From Cladorrhinum sp. PSN259 (lineage: Eukaryota; Ascomycota; Sordariomycetes; Sordariales; Podosporaceae): a DNA stretch of 64,000 nucleotides. The stretch is from assembly GCA_033725935.1 (NCBI GenBank), contig MU867062.1, positions 310,001-374,000 on the forward strand. Reading direction: 5' to 3'. How positions within the stretch are numbered: the first letter of the stretch is position 1; each line of letters opens with the position of its first letter. The notes beneath the pieces are model-generated. The model saw nothing but the letters and a program-made list of their open reading frames with translations. It searched no databases and was not told where the DNA came from. This document shows, piece after piece, positions 1-9,733 of this stretch. Position numbers and translations under genes: made by a program.

Positions 1-373
1 GTGGTGTTTTGGCTTGCAGATTGAGAGATGGCACACGGGGTGTTGGGGCTGAAGGTTCTACCTTCTTCCTTGAATTCATTGCCGCTTGGCCGTGGCCTGC
101 CATAGTCTGGGAATGACTTCGGCAGTGTCCATTGGATACCAACGTGAGCACAATCTCTTGGATTATATCCAAGGTGTCGTCAACACAATGGATAGTTGAT
201 CTTTGCCTCCGTCGCCTGGAAATGGCAATGGGCATTGAACACATTCAGTTGACCGACGTTAAACATCGAGTCAGCCACCGAGAGAATGCCGCACTGAGGC
301 AGCAGTTCTCCACCGGCGCTCTACCGCATACCTTGTGTATGTCTGGACCTCGTACTAATCTGAGGGCATTTAG
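1..373 (+). other. Probable first intron or 5' leader of RPL7
   Basis: These 373 bases end with a branch site TACTAAT and acceptor TTTAG that feed the first visible RPL7 exon. No open frame here has RPL7 homology and no ATG fits the required phase with a plausible donor. I take most of it as intron 1, which is commonly long in fungal ribosomal protein genes, but a very short coding exon inside it cannot be excluded. Confidence 0.5.
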
Positions 374-1291
374 TTCCGTCCCAACCAAGAACGATATCCT
401 CGTTCCCGAGACCCTTCTCAAGAAGCGCAAGTCGCAGGAGAAGGCTCGCGCCGAGAAGGCCGCTGAGATCCAGAAGAAGAAGGCTGTAAGTAGATTCACT
501 CCTCAACACCCACTTTCGATATGATGCACAACACAACCTTAGCCACTAGACAATAGTCGATGCTGTGCTAAATTACCATCTTTCGGGTCTGATCGAACCA
601 ATTGATGATAAACATTGTACATTGCACTTTTAGTTCTGACTAATGTGCTAACTCATCATTCCAGGCCAACAAGGAGAAGCGTGGCGTCATCTTCAAGCGT
701 GCTGAGAAGTATGTCAAGGAGTACCGCGATGCCGAGCGTGAGAAGATCCGCCTCTCCCGCGCCGCCAAGCAGGATGGCTCTTTCTACATTCCTGCTGAGG
801 CCAAGTTGATCTTCGTCGTCCGTATCAAGGGTATCAACAAGATCGCCCCCAAGCCCCGCAAGATCCTCCAGCTCCTCCGTCTTCTCCAGATCAACAACGG
901 TGTCTTCATCCGCGTCACCAAGGCCACCGCCGAGATGATCAAGATCGTCGAGCCGTGGGTTGCCTACGGTTACCCCAACCTCAAGTCCGTCAAGGAGCTT
1001 GTCTACAAGCGTGGTTACGGCAAGGTCAACGGCCAGCGCATTCCCCTCACTGACAACTCCATCGTTGAGGAGAACCTCGGCAAGTACGGCATCATCTGCG
1101 TTGAGGATCTCATCCACGAGATTATCACCGTCGGCCCCAACTTCAAGCAGGCCGCCAACTTCCTCTGGCCCTTCAAGCTCTCCAACCCCAATGGTGGCTT
1201 CCGCCCCCGCAAGTTCCGCCACTTCATTGAGGGTGGTGATCTTGGAAACCGTGAGGAGCACATCAACGCCCTCATCCGCCAGATGAACTAA
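374..1291 (+). CDS. rpl7: 60S ribosomal protein L7 (uL30), 5' end missing
   Basis: Large-subunit ribosomal protein of the uL30 family, a structural part of the cytosolic 60S subunit. I read exons 374-485 and 665-1291, joined at KKKA|ANKEK. The protein runs from SVPTKND through VPETLLKKRKSQE, the conserved block RIKGINKIAPKPRKIL and LLRLLQINNG, to the C-terminus LIRQMN, about 245 residues, close to the usual 248. The exon at 374 opens in phase 2 behind a good acceptor (branch TACTAAT, then TTTAG), so the start codon lies in an earlier exon. No ATG plus two bases followed by a fitting donor is visible in 1-373, so that exon is probably left of the window. The intron 486-664 carries a box C/D snoRNA. 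Codon use is strongly C-ending, as expected for a highly expressed gene. Confidence 0.95.
515..597 (+). ncRNA. Intronic box C/D snoRNA (snR39/snR39b/snR59-like) in RPL7 intron
   Basis: A compact 83-nt box C/D snoRNA lies inside RPL7 intron 486-664. C box is ATGATGC at 521-527 (consensus RTGATGA, last base off). D box CTGA is at 589-592. A perfect 5-bp terminal stem closes it: TTCGA at 515-519 pairs with TCGAA at 593-597. The 14 bases directly before the D box (575-588, ACCATCTTTCGGGT) are the exact complement of the conserved 25S/28S rRNA stretch ACCCGAAAGATGGT (rRNA recalled from memory). The fifth base before the D box (C584) pairs with the G of CCCG, which would be the 2'-O-methylated base, by my recollection yeast 25S G805. 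Yeast snR39 and snR59, which act two bases away, also sit in RPL7A and RPL7B introns, so host and target agree. It should be released from the spliced intron and bound by fibrillarin/Nop58. Confidence 0.85.
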
Positions 1292-1894
1292 ATTTGGGAA
1301 ATTCGGATATGGTTTTTCGGGATGTTTAGTCTTTGGTCTTGGGAAGCACGGCGTTATTTGAGCAGCCAAGGGTGGCCTCGCAGGGAATGAATACCACGAT
1401 GATTTCTTTTCTCTTCACAAGACCACATCTCAGTTCATGAGCGACAAGGACTCGTGAAGTAGACTGCTCCCAGATTACACCGCCAGGACACAACCCAAAT
1501 ACCATCGAAGGTGGCCCTTTCTCTCAACCATCTCTTCTGTGATCCTGGCTTGTGTTCAAATGTGCTATGATTGTGTGACTTGTGTCTGTATTCTTTTCTG
1601 TTATACATGGATACTGCATCTAATGACCTGGTCCCTGAACTCTTGTAAGGCAAACCACCACTTCAAACTGTGTTGACCGTCGCCCGCCCCAACGCTAGCA
1701 CCTTGGCCCAATTGCATCACACAAGTAGTAATGTGCTCCCCAAGAGGAAACGGAACCCAAACCACAGTCCATTCTGGCGATGGGCCGTATCAATATCTCT
1801 CCTTACGCTCAACCCGGTCTTGCTTGGCCGGGTTTTAATATCCCTTTCCCAACCCAAAAGCCAAAACCCAAAAGCCAAAAGCCAAAATCCAAAA
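1292..1894. other. Convergent intergenic region RPL7 / ISA2
   Basis: Holds the 3' ends of two converging genes. I see no coding frame with recognisable content. It contains a small hairpin (1811-1834) and a heptamer tandem repeat at the ISA2 end, both listed separately. Confidence 0.6.
1811..1834. repeat. Short inverted repeat (hairpin)
   Basis: AACCCGG at 1811-1817 is followed after ten bases by its exact reverse complement CCGGGTT at 1828-1834. It lies between two convergent genes, about 60 bases beyond the ISA2 stop on the minus strand, so it could form in the 3' UTR. No known function. Confidence 0.5.
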
Positions 1895-1895
1895 T
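1854..1895. repeat. Heptamer tandem repeat CCAAAAN x6 at the ISA2 stop codon
   Basis: Six head-to-tail 7-base units (CCAAAAG, CCAAAAC, CCAAAAG, CCAAAAG, CCAAAAT, CCAAAAT) fill 1854-1895. On the minus strand they read as TTTTGG-type repeats starting in the last base of the ISA2 stop codon and running into its 3' UTR. Confidence 0.85.
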
Positions 1896-2675
1896 CATAT
1901 CTTGATATCAAAACTCGTCCCACATCCACAGCTGCTTGTCGCCAACGGGTTATCAACAATCTTGAACTGAGACCCAATGAGTTCCATGGTAAAGTCCACT
2001 TTGCTCCCCTTGAGTAAATCAAGTGATGGGCTATCCAGAATAATCTTTGCCGCAGTGAGATCTCGGTCAGTTGGTGCCGGTGCGTCGTCAGGGGTATAGG
2101 TGAAGATGGTGTCGCCCCCGTTGATTTCAGAGGATCCAGCAGAGTCGGCTTCGGTGGTTGTGGTTGCGGAGGGGGTGTTGGGTGAGGGGAGAGCAGATGG
2201 TAAGGTGACGAGCTTCATCAGGTACTGGAAGCCGTGGCAGCCGCCTGATTCGACTTGGATGCGGAGGGCTAGGTTTGGGTTCTTGTCTTTTTGCATTATT
2301 TCTAAAAGGCGCTTTTGGATGGCTTTAGTATATGCAAAAAGTGATTGGTTGGTACGGGGGAAAGAAAAAAGGGGGGAAGGTTACCTTGCCGGCGCGAGGA
2401 GTAATTTCTAGCACCATTTCCTTCCCATCTTCGTCATGTTGAGGGTTATAGATCGTGTGAGTTGCCCGTATGGGAAGAGTGGTGCTGAATGCGCGCCGTT
2501 GTAATTGTGCTACCGCTGATGGTTGCCATAATCGCTTGGGCATGGAGGTGAAGTTGCGGTGCCCTTGCCGTGGGAGAAGGAGGTCAAGAATGGGAGTGCT
2601 GGCTTGCCGGCGCATACTGAGCTGGACGAAGAGTCTGGCTGGCGCAGGGGCGTTGCGACAACGTAATGGCGGCAT
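1895..2675 (-). CDS. ISA2: Mitochondrial iron-sulfur assembly protein ISA2 (HesB/IscA family)
   Basis: A-type Fe-S carrier of the mitochondrial matrix that helps build [4Fe-4S] clusters for aconitase-type enzymes and lipoate/biotin synthases. The N-terminus is Arg-rich and hydroxylated (MPPLRCRN... with RRQAS and RRAFST), a typical presequence. The A-type domain follows: EITPRA, then ALRIQVESGGCHGFQY with the first conserved Cys, and SSCGCGTSF with the paired C-terminal Cys residues. A Thr/Ser-rich insert near TTTTEAD is common in fungal ISA2. The start is ATG at 2675. Exon 2 opens at 2322 behind ACTAAAG. In-frame joining needs exon 1 to end at 2390, giving a GC-AG intron (2389-2323); the GTAACC donor six bases later would break the frame. 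The product is about 220 residues. Family call is firm, intron call moderate. Confidence 0.9.
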
Positions 2676-3456
2676 ATTTGCTTAAATGGAGTGATGTGGA
2701 CGTTTTGTGAGGTGTAACAGGATAGTCCGGCCAGATAGGGCTTGTTTCGTGGGGGCAGTTTTGGGAGAAGCGGCTGTTGTGTTCACTAGGGGTCCGACTT
2801 GCGGAAGCGTTCATGTAAAATTTCGGTGATGTCAGCAAAGCCCAGGGACACAAGGTGGGATGGTTTTTGATGGCCGCACGGCACAAAACGGCTCTCCCGC
2901 TATGAGCGGCCGCTGACGAATCGAAGAGATCTGATCTGCCTATCTCCACTTTTAAATCTGAATGTTACCTCAGGTTGGCCAGCCACAAGCTCTAACGAAA
3001 TGCTGGTGCAAGTCGCCTTCGATTCGTTAGTGAGGCGGCACGCACAAGCGTTTCGTTAGACCTCGTATCTCTTCTTCCCCCTTTGACGTGGACAGAGACA
3101 TGTGGTTTTTCCCATGAGTGTCACACCTTGAGTATCAACAATTCAAGTTTTTGCATCGTACACAGTATATCACATCAAACTCTGTGGAGGCTATTTAGAG
3201 ATACACAAAACTGCGCAAGAAAAATCTTTATTGCCGTTATCCCAAAACCCTAGTAGTTTAGAAACTGCACATCCTCAAAGGGGCAAAAATAGTAATACAT
3301 CTGTCAAAAAGAGATTTGAAAAAAAAAAGGTGAAGAATAGAAGAAAAAAAGCCAGTCTATGGCATTGACCAAATTGAGTTTCCCAAAAACCTCTGTCGTA
3401 TCCAAAAGCATCCACAAGTTGAGATTCACATCCTCCTCAGACTCTTACTCCCTTCT
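2676..3456. other. Intergenic region between ISA2 and the lectin-like gene
   Basis: Promoter of ISA2 and 3' flank of the lectin-like gene (both minus strand). No supported coding frame or RNA gene. The part from about 3130 to 3360 is AT-rich with short A runs. Confidence 0.6.
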
Positions 3457-5178
3457 TTACTCAAAGATGGAGAAAAGTTGGGCACCATCGGTCGGGCAAG
3501 CACCACCAATGAGCCTGCCCTCATTGCCAGGCAGAAGGCAAGTCTGATTTCTCTCGTTCTTGGGAGCAAGAGCAAAGCTGGTCTGTCCGAGGAATGGGTA
3601 GAGCTGAGCACCATCGGTCTCACCCTCGCCGTCGGCACGGCCACCGCAAGAAAACAAGGTGACTTGGTCACCAGCTGGTCTCCTGCCATCAAAGCTGATG
3701 CAGCCACCGGTCTAGAAAAAAGGTGTCGAGTTAGCATATTTATCGCCCTGCTCTAAAGCATGAGAGGTGGGTTAAGGGGAAACGCACCAAACTGCTAACA
3801 ATCAAGGCATTAAGTTCGTTGGCAGGCGAGTTGTTGTGCTTGCCCTGGGTGATAATGTCGAACCTCTCATTGGGAGCACCGGTGCATGGCACAGTCGAAA
3901 CGGGGATCAAGTTCTGGCGGAAATCACCGGCGGTTGGGTCGATGAAGAGACACTGTCCATTGGGAGCACGGATCGTGACGTCGCTGAAAGCACGGGTAGC
4001 ACCTTCGTCGCGTTGGTGAGACTGAGCAGCCGCTGAAGGCTGCAGAGTGCCGCCCGCACGGCTGACGGGCACAGGCTCTGTGGGGTTGGTCGTGGGAATG
4101 CCTGCCGGGACGGCTCCATTACCGCCGTTGTTGCCGCCGTTGTTGCCTCCATTACCAGCGTTGTTGTTACCGCCATTACCGCCGTTGTTGTTCCCGTTAC
4201 CGCCGTTGCCTGGGTTCGGGGCAGCTGTCGTGGTCGGAGCTGCAGCGGCAGAAGAGCCGGCGGGAGCAGACGTGGCCACAGGGGCGGCAGTCGCAGTCAC
4301 TGTTTTAGTAGTTTTAGTACAGCTCGACGTAAAAGTTCTTCTGGCATTACCACTACTGTTGGCACTTCCCCCATCCCCGTTGCCATTGCCATTCCCAGCG
4401 CCATTACCACCACCGTTGTTATTGTTATTGTTGTTGCCTCCATTGCCCGCACCACCACCACCGGCCGCACCACCTCCGAATGTGAAGGACTGGCTGTTGT
4501 CACCATTGCTGCACCTAGCAATATCGACTGCGTTGCCCTTGGCTATCAGGCAGAATTGGCCGTTCTCGTTCTGGGGCTGGAGAGAGAGCGGACCGGCACC
4601 ACCATTGAAGGCAAACAATTGTGAGTTAGTCACATCGCCGCCTAAGTCAAAGTCAGTCATAGCTTATCCATAGATTGTAACTATATCCATCCGTGGAACT
4701 CACCTCCATCAGCTCGTCCGCCGCAAGAAAAGAGAACCACCTGGTTTCCTGCGGGTCTTCGTGGGTCGAAGTTAAAGCAAGCCTGCGTCTTGGTGCTAAC
4801 AATAAGTGCAACATTATTGCCTTCGATGTGTTCGCCTGCCGTGATGACATCCCATCCTTGCCCGTCGGTAGAGCCGCAGTCGGCGATTTGGACCGGGGTC
4901 AAGTTGGCACGGAAGTCACCCGAGAGCTCGTCGACAAAAAGACACTTGCCATCCGATGTCTAATTACACAAGATTTAGTACCGAGTGCGGGACCCTGAAC
5001 ATGAAGACCATACCTTGATCTGGACATCGGAAAATGCCCGTGTGGCGCCAGCATCCCGTTGGTGAGCCTCTGCCGTGGCTTCCTCGTTGAGCGAGTCAAC
5101 CGCCCGATTCCGGAGGGGGCCAGCACTGGCGAGAGCCGCCCACGCCACCAGAAGAGAAGAGAATGTCTTAGAAACCAT
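3457..5178 (-). CDS. Secreted protein with two beta-trefoil (ricin-B/CBM13-like) lectin units
   Basis: Predicted 509-residue secreted protein. Exons: 5178-5014, 4959-4704, 4641-3788, 3711-3457, all in phase. Residues 1-19 (MVSKTFSSLLVAWAALASA) form a signal peptide. Two homologous units follow, about 38-196 and 350-509. Each begins with HQRD-GATRAFSDV and CLF(V/I)D, has GDFR-NL-PV, RRPAG(N/D)QV and FSCGGRADG, and ends with an FCLI or TCLL cysteine pair. QxW-type motifs occur as QGW, QLF, QSF in unit 1 and QLY, QLF in unit 2, the signature of beta-trefoil R-type lectins. Six Cys per unit are conserved. A Gly/Asn-rich then Thr/Ala/Pro-rich linker (about 197-347) separates them. It probably binds glycans outside the cell or in the wall; ligand unknown. 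Only the carbohydrate-binding fold is suggested; no enzyme or toxin domain is present. Confidence 0.88.
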
Positions 5179-7407
5179 CTTGTGAGGTGTGTTTATGAAC
5201 AAATGAATGGATGAAGAATTTGCAAAGAACTCAAAATATGGTCAAGAGAATGTTATGCCTGCTCAGCAGACAGCTGGAGAAAAGAATGAACAAGAGAAAG
5301 AGAAGAAAAGGAACGAATGATGCTATTCACACCAATGATACGATGAATACTACGATGGAGGGAAAAAAAGGTCGGATGAGATGGGGTTAGAGGACATACT
5401 TATTCCTCGAGGTAGCATCAGGCCTTGAGATCGGCTTAGGCGCTGGTATGCCATCCTCGTGGCTTTCTCAAAAGTTTCATGGTCTCTCGTGGCCCTTTGG
5501 TTTCGTGCCGAAGTTCAGTGGCCGGGGTGATGGCCGTACCTGATAGTGATGAGCTCCATACTCTACCGCCACGGCGGCTCAGGGGGGGTAGGGGTCATGT
5601 CAGTGTCAGTGTCCCGGATTGCTGAGAGGAAAATGCAGGGGTCAGGGTGTTATGTTTCCTGTTGTAGTAGAGAATCCCGATCCGCGCGGAAAAGGTCGTC
5701 ACAAAGCGCGCGGCCAAAAGTCGGACAGAAGATGGGATTAATCACGGAGACATGCATTTGTTTGGCCTGCAAGCCGAGGGGCCAGAGGCACGAGATGGTA
5801 ACATCCCTGCGGCGCATCATGGACATCCTTGGCACAGCGGTCCACAAGCTTGACTGTCGTGTCGTGGTTCGCTGGAATTTAAGCACTGGCTAAGCTGTCG
5901 GCCAAGGAGATCATAACCACCAATTATGAAACGGTACCTGTAAGAGACGGCGCCAAGACTGTGATTATTCTCCACACATCATCTTTTCACTGGTAGAGCG
6001 GCACAAGTGGACGAGGGGTCATCGTCTCATCTTTAGGATTAAGGTCCTTTCTGGATAGTTAAGAGGAACTGGTCATCAAGGATCCCTAGTAAACTCCATC
6101 TGTGATCTGTGGTAATCGCGAGAATCTCCCGCAGCCCCCACATAACAGGTCAGAGTAGGGGAACCATTTGGCTGGGAGGGCGAAGGCGACTGTGGCCCTG
6201 TTCTGTTGAAGGCGTCCTCGTCTTTGACCAACTTTGGGCCTACCCCATCCGCTGAGCTAACTTGATCGGAGAGGGCATTGAACAATTCTAGGTAGCTGAA
6301 TCTTTGACTGCTATCTCTTTTGAGACCCTATAGAGGGTACATTATCGGCTACGAGAAACGTCAACTTTCAATACAGAAGAATGCGTGAATGTGCGATCCC
6401 GGCTGATGTGGGCTAGTGACAGACCGAATCCTGCGCCTTCTCCTGCACCATGCACACAAGAGGAAGGTTGACTAGATTTTTCGAGGTTGAAAGTCCGTCA
6501 TCCCAACCTATGCGATGGTTTTGACCATATGGAATGGCCCGGGAGTATCACAAGTTGGAGATCCCCCGCTGCGTCAATGGGGTCCTGTGATACAAACATG
6601 GTTGCAAGCTATGCTGTTTTCATGGGGATATCGTCAAGATGGTTGAGCAGAATGGCCAGCAAGGGGGAAGCAAGGACCCAACGCTGAAGCCGCGCCGTAA
6701 GTTTGGAGCCGCAAAAGAGGGCTCTTTGGATGACCATTATGTTGACCTCGTCCGCAGTTTGTCCGATTTTTCAACATCATGGTCAATGATGCAGAGTTGT
6801 GGTTCCCGGAAAATACCGCTGGCCTGTTGGGGGTTGAGGCCATGAGACGTTCTAGATATTGGCGGATTCAGTGTAGGTGGCTTCACGGCGCAACTTGACG
6901 AAAGAGGGATAGAGGAGAACACAAGAATATGAAATGAATCATGCCTCCTCGATAGAGAAGCCATGGACTTCTAAGGCGTTTCAGTGACTTGGACTGCCTC
7001 ATTGGCTTTAGCGCAACATCGAAACAAGTCTGGTGGTTTTGAGATCTTATCGTGGAGAACCCGAGACAATTGGGACCCAAGAGTTTGGGATGGAGAAATT
7101 GGAGATATTTCAGGGACCCATGATAGGTCATCCAATTAGAGACCGAGTCCCACTTTAACTATCCCAGCCCCATAAATGCCACAGCAGGGTTAGGGTCTGC
7201 TCGCTGCCGTAGCCTCTCCAAGTCACTTCCAGGCAGGGCCACAGCCCTAATCAATCATTGGCTGCCAAGACTTCCCTCCACCCAAAAATTTCCAGAGCAC
7301 CTAGACAGTCAAGGTCAACGATTTGTTCCACCGAAACGACAGACAGCTCTTCGTCACGAACGTCCAACTAACCCATCTCCCCCAACAACCCCCGTAACTA
7401 CCGCAAA
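5179..7407. other. Long divergent intergenic region (lectin-like gene / RPS19)
   Basis: About 2.2 kb between divergent starts. The left part is the lectin-gene promoter, the right 300 bases the RPS19 promoter with telobox-like sites. Open frames in between are short, lack homology and have no intron-exon pattern. Nothing else is supported. Confidence 0.6.
7186..7196 (+). promoter_or_regulatory. Telobox-like site (AGGGTTAGGGT) upstream of RPS19
   Basis: AGGGTTAGGGT at 7186-7196 lies about 210 bases before the RPS19 start. A half site on the other strand, CCCTAA, is at 7245-7250. Such TTAGGG/Tbf1 or Homol-E-type sites control ribosomal protein genes in several ascomycetes. The match is seen; the binding factor is inferred. 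Confidence 0.5.
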
Positions 7408-8214
7408 ATGCCTGGAGGAGTCAGCGTTCGCGATGTTGATGTAAGTTAGCTCTCGGGAATTCAAGGCCTCTGCGACCGAGATCCGAAATCCCTTCTTCCG
7501 CTGCCCGTCCGAGTTGTGTCACAATTGGCCGACGATGATGGACCACTGCAAGAACAGCAACATGGAAAAGATGAATAGGAGCAGGCGCGAGGGGGTCGAA
7601 AGATCTCTGAAGACGGAATCATGCTAATCATTTGTGTTGCTTGGTAAAAGGCTCACAAGTTCGTCGGTAAGTTTGCCTGCAATTTGCTGACGCACTCGTC
7701 TGGGGGTTGGAGGGGTAAATACTAACATGTCTGAACAGCTGCCTATGCGGCTTTCTTGAAGCGTCAGGGCAAGCTCCCTGTCCCCGGTTGGGTTGACACC
7801 GTCAAGACCGGTCCCGCAAAGGAGATGCCTCCCCAGGACATCGACTGGTTCTACGTCCGCGCCGCTTCCGTCGCCCGCCACGTCTACCTCCGCAAGACCG
7901 TTGGTGTCGGCCGCCTTCGCCGCGTCCACGGCTCCGCCAAGAACCGTGGCAACCGCCCCTCCCACCACGTCGATGCCTCCGGCTCCGTCGACCGCAAGGT
8001 CCTCCAGTCTCTTGAGAAGATCCAGGTTGTTGAGAAGGACGAGGACAAGGGTGGCCGCCGCATCACCCAGCAGGGCCAGCGTGATCTTGACCGTAAGTCA
8101 CCTCTCGTGCACATTTCTATTTTTATGTTAGTCCGTTGCTAACAAATGCGAACAGGCATTGCCCAGACCGTTTTCGAGGCCGAGAACGAGGAGGAGGAGG
8201 AGGATGAAGAGTAA
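7408..8214 (+). CDS. rps19: 40S ribosomal protein S19 (eS19)
   Basis: Small-subunit protein needed for 18S rRNA maturation and part of the 40S head. Four exons: 7408-7440, 7651-7666 (16 bases), 7739-8092, 8156-8214. The product has 153 residues: MPGGVSVRDVDAHKF, then AAYAAFLKRQGK, WFYVRAASVARH, the highly conserved RHVYLRK and GVGRLRRVHG, and a QQGQRDLDRIA C-terminal helix, ending in an acidic EEEEEDEE tail. The tiny second exon supplies AHKFV and is required to keep frame and homology. Codon bias is strong, as in RPL7. Expression is probably driven by the telobox-like elements just upstream. Confidence 0.97.
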
Positions 8215-9733
8215 ATTCGTCTCACTCTAAATAATTCTCTACATCCCAGGACACTCTGCCAGAAGAAAGGCATATTCTTCGGTAGTTATGGAACGGAAGA
8301 CAATTCGCGTCATGGGTTCGGATTATCCGGTAGCATCTGGTTAGGCGTCAAAAAGGGATTGCTGGCTTGCTTTTATACCATGGCTTAAGTTCATCTCGAC
8401 GGCCAACCTGCCGGTAAATGTGTTCTAGATCGTCCCAGTGTTTGTATGGGTGATGAGCCTCTTTCAAACAAAACCTCTCCATGATTCTCTGCTTGTGATA
8501 TTTGTGTCGTCGTTGTTGACGATTTCCGAGCTTCAATACACCCTACTATGACACAGCTTTCTATGTCAGGGCCTGACAATCCGCCCATCATTCGGTGACG
8601 TCAGTCTTTTATCTCGTCTTTCCAGTCATGAAAATCGAGGCAAAGAGTTGACCAATGTCTTTGTACCGTGGGTTTTCTGCCATCTGTTCTGTTGAGTCTT
8701 GATGACCGGCCGTCACACGATTTTTAATATCAGCAATTGTCTAGTCTGCTATTATAGCCATTGTTCTTGGAAAGAACATTTTAAACCCGGACGGTTTCAA
8801 CTCTCTCCTCTTTTTTGGAACATTGCTTAGCGGCAATTCAAACCTCGAAGCTCTTGATTGAGAGCTATATTCGAGCCCAATTTGCGAAATTTTTCTTGGT
8901 TCTCGGCTCCTGCGAATCACAAAATCGAGTAGGACATCTCAAGAGTAGACATCATGTCCTATTTTCTGGAGATTCGGCAGATAGTGCCGGCAACCTACTC
9001 TCTATCTTACCATAAGCCTACCACCGTTCCATCTTGTCCTAGAGTTGGATCGGGCCTTCCAATTACGGCAGCATTCAGTTGGTTGACGGGACCTCGTCGA
9101 ACCCCCAGGTTTGTGCACTTTCCAAGGTTATTCCGAGCAATTATTAAAGCAGTGCTGCTTCCTCTTCTCTATTGACTTCAAACTTCGGCGAAGTGGTTCG
9201 TACCTTCCTCTCTGCCTACTTCCTTCAAACCTGCCTTCGTACCTTCCAGGTTCCTATACACTCAAGTTCTAAGAATCCTCAGCTCTGAACTTTTCGGCAC
9301 CATACTTCAAGACCGGATTCTAATTACTTCTTTCCTTCCAACCACCTGCTTCCCATTTCACCGATCCTTCGACCCTATAGCCTCGCGACTTTTCGCTATT
9401 TCTAATTTACTCACCAGGTCTCATTTCAACTCTCACCATCACCTCGGACTGTAGAAGTAAGTGGTCCTGTATTTGATTTAGAATCACCTGTGTGCTGGTA
9501 TCTTTCCTCATTACTTCTTCGTGTTGAGCTGAAGGCTTGCCACAATCAGAACTCGCAAAGACTGGCGATGATCTCTGAGCAAACATAATTACACTGCAGT
9601 TACAGTACATACATTCACTCTGGTTGCTACTCATGAGCTGTTGCACCCTGCCTTCTGTTTCCGTCGAGCCAGTCTGCCGGCGTTGATGATCTCAAATAAG
9701 ACTAGCTAACCTATACACCACAACGTCTCACAG
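8215..9733. other. Intergenic region RPS19 / deaminase gene
   Basis: Contains the RPS19 3' end and the leader of the next gene. From about 9150 the plus strand is pyrimidine-rich, as in fungal 5' UTRs. A probable 5' UTR intron runs from GTAAGT at 9459 to the CAG at 9731-9733, with a GCTAACC branch near 9703; it would place the splice junction exactly before the ATG at 9734. Confidence 0.45.

Noticed and set aside
656..1369. 237-codon open frame on the minus strand across RPL7
   Set aside because: Exact antisense shadow of the RPL7 coding exon; Leu/Asp-rich composition comes from reverse reading of biased codons.
4047..4673. 208-codon plus-strand frame rich in Pro/Leu
   Set aside because: Antisense of the Gly/Asn linker of the lectin-like protein; low complexity, no domain.
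7534..7610. C-box-like ATGATGG and D-box CTGA in RPS19 intron 1
   Set aside because: No convincing terminal stem and no rRNA complementarity that I could recognise before the D box.
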